From positions 1 through 64,000 of the forward strand of contig NZ_JAUSVS010000005.1 in assembly GCF_030814835.1 (NCBI RefSeq): a stretch of DNA of 64,000 nucleotides. The letters run 5' to 3'. Source of the DNA: Caulobacter ginsengisoli. GTDB lineage: Bacteria > Pseudomonadota > Alphaproteobacteria > Caulobacterales > Caulobacteraceae. The position numbers were made by a program, and so were the translations under genes. The notes below the pieces were generated by a model. The model saw nothing but the letters and a program-made list of their open reading frames with translations, was not told where the DNA came from and ran no database searches. The first letter of the stretch is position 1. The number at the start of each line of letters is the position of its first letter. This document shows, piece by piece, positions 58,217 through 64,000 of the stretch.

Positions 58217-58738
58217 TTAACGGTCCGACGCTGAAAGCTTGCGGACGAGCCGGTCGGCGCTCTCGACGGTCAGGGGTTCGGAGATCTTGTCGCGGATGAT
58301 CCCGTCCCGGCCGATCAGGAAGGTTTCGGGAACGCCGGTGACCCCGAACTCCAGCCCGGCGCGGCCGTCGCGGTCGACCAGGGTCTGGGCATAGGGGTTG
58401 CCGACCTCGGCCAGGAAGGCGCGGCTGGCGTCGGGCTCGTCCTTGTAGGCGACGCCGATCACCGTGACCCCCTCGGTCTTGAGGCCCATCAGCACCTGGG
58501 CCTCCTGCCGGCAGGGGACGCACCAGGAGGCGTAGAAGTTGACCAGCACCGGCCCCTTCAGCCCGCCCAGGGCGACCGGGGCGCCGCCCTCCAGCGGGAC
58601 CAGGGTCACGGCCGGGACCGGATGGCCGACCAGGGCCCGGGGCCGCACCTGCGGGTCGCGGTGTAGGCTGTAGACGGCGAAGACCCCGGCCAGCAGGGCC
58701 AGGACGATCAGCGGGGTGAAGGCGAAGAAGCGTTTCAC
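58217..58738 (-). CDS. ccmG: Thiol:disulfide interchange protein CcmG/DsbE
   Basis: 173 residues from GTG at 58738, which overlaps the ccmD stop (GTGA). An N-terminal membrane anchor (FFAFTPLIVLALLAGVFAVYSL) precedes a periplasmic thioredoxin fold with active site ASWCVPCRQE and cis-Pro in GVPETFLI. It reduces apocytochrome c cysteines for heme attachment. Last clear gene of the ccm group. Confidence 0.93.
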   Translation of the reverse strand: MKRFFAFTPLIVLALLAGVFAVYSLHRDPQVRPRALVGHPVPAVTLVPLEGGAPVALGGLKGPVLVNFYASWCVPCRQEAQVLMGLKTEGVTVIGVAYKDEPDASRAFLAEVGNPYAQTLVDRDGRAGLEFGVTGVPETFLIGRDGIIRDKISEPLTVESADRLVRKLSASDR

Positions 58739-58899
58739 GGCCGGTTTCCCAGGGTCTGGGTTTCCAGGGCGTCGACCCGCCGCTTCCATTTGCGGGCTCT
58801 GAGCAGGCTGTCGGCGATCATGCCGGCGAAGGCCAGGGCGGTGATTCCGAACGCCCACCAGATGTAGACGCCATACTCGCCGGTGTGGAGGTCGGGCAT
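58735..58899 (-). CDS. ccmD: Heme exporter protein CcmD
   Basis: 54 residues: MPDLHTGEYGVYIWWAFG then a membrane helix (ITALAFAGMIADSLL) and a basic tail RARKWKRRVDAL. This is the classical CcmD pattern (YxxYIWxAYG). It stabilises CcmE and the CcmABC complex. Lies one base after ccmC and overlaps ccmG by 4 bases. Confidence 0.9.
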   Translation of the reverse strand: MPDLHTGEYGVYIWWAFGITALAFAGMIADSLLRARKWKRRVDALETQTLGNRP

Positions 58900-58900
58900 C

Positions 58901-59614
58901 TCAGGCCTCCGCCGCGCGCAGGGCCAGCAGGGAGGCGCGCCGCCGGTAGAGCTCGGCCCGGATCCGCACCAGCCAGAGCGAGCCGAAGGCGGCGGTGTAG
59001 CCCAGGGCCATCAGGGCCAGCGGGGCCAGGTAGTGGCTCGAGCCGGTGTTCTTCATGAAGCTGGAGGAGCCCTCGTGCAGGGTGTTCCACCACACCACCG
59101 AGTAGTGGATGATCGGCAGGTTGATGGCCCCGACCAGGGCCAGGATGGCGGCGGCGCGGCCGGCCTTGGTCTCGTCGTCGATGGCCGAGCGCAGGGCGAT
59201 ATAGGCCAGCCACAGCAGCAGCAGCACCAGCATCGAGGTCAGCCGCGCATCCCACACCCACCAGGTCCCCCACATCGGCTGGCCCCAGAGCGCGCCGGTG
59301 ATCAGGGCGAGCGCCGTGAAGGTCGCGCCCAGCGGCGCGCAGGCCTTGGCGGCGGCGTCGGCCAGGGCGTGGCGGAAGACCAGGGAAAGGAAGCTGGCGA
59401 CGGCCAGGCAGACATAGGAGAACAGGGCCAGCCAGGCGGCCGGCACATGGATGAACATCATCCTGACCGTCGCGCCCTGCTGGTAGTCGTCGGGGGCCGA
59501 GAAGGTCAGCCACAGGCCGCTGGCCAGCAGCAAAAAGGCCGTCGCCCCGATCAGGGGGGCGGCGACCTTGGAAAAGGCCATGAACCTTTGCGGATTGGCC
59601 AGGAAGGCGAACAT
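58901..59614 (-). CDS. ccmC: Heme transport protein CcmC
   Basis: 237 residues, six membrane helices. The tryptophan-rich heme-handling motif WGTWWVWDARLTS is present, with flanking His in FIHVPAAW and PIIHYSVVWWNTLHEG. It loads heme onto CcmE. ATG at 59614. Separated from ccmB by a Met-rich gene not normally in this operon. Confidence 0.95.
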   Translation of the reverse strand: MFAFLANPQRFMAFSKVAAPLIGATAFLLLASGLWLTFSAPDDYQQGATVRMMFIHVPAAWLALFSYVCLAVASFLSLVFRHALADAAAKACAPLGATFTALALITGALWGQPMWGTWWVWDARLTSMLVLLLLWLAYIALRSAIDDETKAGRAAAILALVGAINLPIIHYSVVWWNTLHEGSSSFMKNTGSSHYLAPLALMALGYTAAFGSLWLVRIRAELYRRRASLLALRAAEA

Positions 59615-59683
59615 GCCCGCCGTCTAGTCTGTCGCTGGACGGCGGGCAAGTCAGTGGGACTACGGAGCCCTTACTCGCCCATT

Positions 59684-60253
59684 CTACTCGCCAGGGGGCG
59701 GCGGGGGCGGACCCATGCCGCCGTCGTCGCTGTGCGGGCCGCGGCGCATGATCATCCGCATGCCGCCGCCGCCCATCATGCCGCCCATCATCTCGTCATG
59801 CAGGGCGTCGAAGGCCTTCTGCTGGGCGGGGCTGAGCTGGGCGTAGAAGGCCTTCACGGCCGCCACATGCTTTTCCATCATCGCCTGGTGCTTGGCCATC
59901 ATGGTCAGCATCATGTCCAGCCGCTGGGGCGTGGTCATCGGGCCGTCCATCTTGGGCATGTCGCCCATGTCCTTGGGGTGCTCCATGGACTTCAGGAAGG
60001 CCTGCAGGGCGCCTTCCTGATCGGGCCGCAGCTGCAGCACGTCGCGCAGGTGCTGGGCGTGCTTGGCGGGATCCATCTTCTCGCCCATTCCGCCCATCGG
60101 GCCGCCCATCATGCCGCCGCCGGGACCGCCCATGATCACCACCTTGCGCTCGACCTTGGGCGGCGGCGTGTCGGCCGCCTGGGCCGCGCCGGCCAGGGTG
60201 AGGATGAGGGCGGCGCTGGCCAGCAGGCCAAGGCGGGTTGGGTTGAAGGTCAT
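59684..60253 (-). CDS. Met-rich periplasmic Spy/CpxP-like protein within the ccm cluster
   Basis: 189 residues. Signal peptide (LGLLASAALILTLAGAAQA). A Gly/Met-rich patch (GGPGGGMMGGPMGGMGEKM) is followed by a helical domain with two LTxxQ-like motifs (LRPDQEGALQAF; LSPAQQKAFDAL) and many Met (PQRLDMMLTMMAKHQAMMEKH). A second Met/Gly tail and poly-Pro end follow. This matches the Spy/CpxP/heavy-metal-sensor group of periplasmic chaperone-like proteins, and the Met clusters suggest soft-metal (copper) binding. It lies between ccmB (128-base gap) and ccmC (69-base gap), same strand. Confidence 0.78.
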   Translation of the reverse strand: MTFNPTRLGLLASAALILTLAGAAQAADTPPPKVERKVVIMGGPGGGMMGGPMGGMGEKMDPAKHAQHLRDVLQLRPDQEGALQAFLKSMEHPKDMGDMPKMDGPMTTPQRLDMMLTMMAKHQAMMEKHVAAVKAFYAQLSPAQQKAFDALHDEMMGGMMGGGGMRMIMRRGPHSDDGGMGPPPPPPGE

Positions 60254-60381
60254 CTTTGGGTCTCTCCCCGAATTGCTGATACCGGCGACCCTGACCGCGC
60301 CATGTAGCCGGCGAATGTCAGGCGAACGCCGTTTTGTTGCAGGCTTGTAGCACCTTGCCGGGGCGGACGGCTTGATCCGGG

Positions 60382-61032
60382 TCAATCCAGCGCGTTGCGC
60401 ACCGCCGCCGCCATGGCCAGCGGCGAGAGGGCCACCGCCGCCGCCGTCCAGGCCGCCAGCAGCAGCAGCCCGGCCCCGCCACCGGCGGTCAGGGCCCCGC
60501 CGCCGAAGATCACCGGCGGGGCGAAGAGCGGCAGGACGATGACGGCGATCAACAGGCCGCCGCGCCGGCTGCCCAGGGCCAGGGCCGCGCCCATGCCGCC
60601 GGCGAAGGCGAAGGCCAGGGCCCCCAGGGCGGCGCAGAGGGCGATCAGCGGGGCCAGGGCGGTCGGGGCGCCGAGGGCCAGGGCGGCGATGGGGGCGGCC
60701 AGGGCCAGGGGCAGGCCGATGGCGATCCACTGGGCCAGGCATTTGACGGCGCAGACCAGCTCCAGCGGGACCGGGCCCAGGCTGAGCAGGTCCAGGGCGC
60801 CGTCCTCGAAGTCGCGCTCGAACAGCCGCTCCAGCGACAGCAGGGCCGCCAGGGCCAGGGCCAGCCAGGCCATGCCCGGCGCGACCGAGGCCAGCCGCTC
60901 CGGCTCGGGCCCCACCGCCAGGGGCAGCATCGTGGTGACGCCGGCATAGAAGGCCAGCGCCGGCAGCGGTCCGCCGCCCCGGCCCCAGGACAGGGAAAGC
61001 TCACGGCCGAACAGGGCGGTGAGCGGGCTCAT
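60382..61032 (-). CDS. ccmB: Heme exporter protein CcmB
   Basis: 216 residues, six helices. [24 protein letters not shown] at the N terminus, then [24 protein letters not shown] and [15 protein letters not shown] are diagnostic for CcmB. Membrane partner of CcmA. It overlaps ccmA by 4 bases. Confidence 0.93.
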   Translation of the reverse strand: MSPLTALFGRELSLSWGRGGGPLPALAFYAGVTTMLPLAVGPEPERLASVAPGMAWLALALAALLSLERLFERDFEDGALDLLSLGPVPLELVCAVKCLAQWIAIGLPLALAAPIAALALGAPTALAPLIALCAALGALAFAFAGGMGAALALGSRRGGLLIAVIVLPLFAPPVIFGGGALTAGGGAGLLLLAAWTAAAVALSPLAMAAAVRNALD

Positions 61033-61631
61033 GCGCCGACCTCGGCGCCGCGGGCCGGCAGGGGCAGGGGGTCGTGTACGGCGGCGAGGATCATCCCGCC
61101 GCCGGCCAGATGCTGCTCCATCAGGACGCCGAACCGCCGCCTCTGCTCGGCGTCGAGGGGGGCCATGGGCTCGTCCAGCAGCCAGAGCGGCCGGGGCGCG
61201 GCGACCAGCCGGGCCAGGGCCAGGCGGCGGCGCTGGCCGGCCGAGAGGCGGCGCACTTCCAGGTCCTTCAGCCGGACGATGTCGAGGGTTTCCAGGGCGG
61301 CGGCGGCGGCCGCGTCGGTTCCGCCGGTCCAGCGGGTCTGGAACAGCAGTTCCTCCCAGACCGTGCGGCCGGTCTTCAGCCCGTCCAGGTGGCCGACCAG
61401 GTGCAGGCCCCTGGCCCGCGCCTCCTCGGCCTCGACCTCGCCGAATCGAACCTCGCCCGCCGCCGGGCGCAGCAGCCCGGCCACGGCGCGGAGCAGGCTG
61501 GTCTTGCCCGAGCCATTGCGGCCCGTCAGCGCCACGGCCTCGCCGGCCTTCATCTCCAGCGAAAACTGCGAAAACAGCGTCCGATCGCCGCGCTGGATCG
61601 ACAGGTTGTGGATCGCCAGGGCGGTGATCAT
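61029..61631 (-). CDS. ccmA: Heme exporter ATP-binding protein CcmA
   Basis: 200 residues. Walker [10 protein letters not shown], signature [14 protein letters not shown] and Walker [13 protein letters not shown]. The [10 protein letters not shown] segment is typical of CcmA. It powers release of heme-CcmE from CcmC. First gene of the minus-strand ccm cluster, divergent from acnA. Confidence 0.95.
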   Translation of the reverse strand: MITALAIHNLSIQRGDRTLFSQFSLEMKAGEAVALTGRNGSGKTSLLRAVAGLLRPAAGEVRFGEVEAEEARARGLHLVGHLDGLKTGRTVWEELLFQTRWTGGTDAAAAAALETLDIVRLKDLEVRRLSAGQRRRLALARLVAAPRPLWLLDEPMAPLDAEQRRRFGVLMEQHLAGGGMILAAVHDPLPLPARGAEVGA

Positions 61632-61817
61632 GCGCCGGCGCTCCGAAACCCACGCCGCGTGCATGGACGTTGGCCCCGACCGGGAGTATGCAGCGCGCGC
61701 CGATCCCTCGCATGGCTTGGGAAAGAGCCGCGACGGGGGAAGACGCTGTGAGTCCCCCCTGCGCGCGGTCCCGGAAGTGGTTTTCGGGCGGCTAAGGACA
61801 GGAAAGGATCTCCAAAC

Positions 61818-64000
<2,183 letters not shown>

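Overview
The window is chromosomal DNA from a high-GC alphaproteobacterium, most likely Caulobacterales (Caulobacter or Phenylobacterium type). Four things support this: a complete PhyR/NepR/EcfG general stress response (GSR) locus with an adjacent sensor kinase, a ChpT phosphotransferase next to a CheY/CheR pair, many TTG/GTG starts with tightly overlapping operons, and an acnA gene divergent from the cytochrome c maturation genes. No phage, transposase, CRISPR array, tRNA or rRNA was seen. Species was not determined.

Layout. 0.2-4 kb: XdhC and a three-gene nucleotide-sugar style operon whose three proteins all appear to lack key catalytic residues. 4-11.5 kb: ECF sigma with DUF6768, Ca/Na exchanger, TraB/GumN protein, BtuB-type TonB receptor behind a cobalamin riboswitch, alanine dehydrogenase. 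11.7-19 kb: alpha-2-macroglobulin and PBP1C pair. 19-28 kb: FAH/MaiA/carbonic anhydrase operon, ABC ATPase with an ABC-permease/M1-peptidase fusion, DUF4142 protein, CoA transferase. 28-39 kb: a stress island, described below. 39-47 kb: P450, sulfotransferase, CheR, CheY, ChpT, DUF3553, CysQ, amidase, DapB. 47-56 kb: malic enzyme, YegD-like Hsp70, isoquinoline-oxidoreductase-type molybdenum hydroxylase with cytochrome c, a truncated siroheme-synthase-like protein, and an orphan ModB. 56-64 kb: MFS transporter, ccmABCD/G with a Met-rich Spy-like gene inserted, and acnA running off the end.

The stress island is the most coherent system. Reading both strands for the EcfG promoter consensus (GGAAC, 16-17 bases, CGTT) gives eight exact matches within 8.7 kb. 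They precede a YqjD-like protein, a DUF1328 protein, two divergent operons (membrane protein/lipid kinase/phosphoesterase, and an OmpA-like lipoprotein), phyR, nepR-ecfG-kinase, a 46-residue entericidin-like lipoprotein, and a non-coding stretch beside phyR. That stretch encodes a structured RNA of about 120 nt with a C-rich internal loop and a strong intrinsic terminator. Its position and shape match what I recall of the Caulobacter stress sRNA GsrN, so it is proposed as a GsrN-type sRNA.

Intergenic spaces carry several families of long palindromic repeats: family A four times, family B three times, family C two or three times, plus singles. Most sit between convergent gene ends or directly at the 3' end of a gene. 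One C element is nested inside the arms of another repeat.
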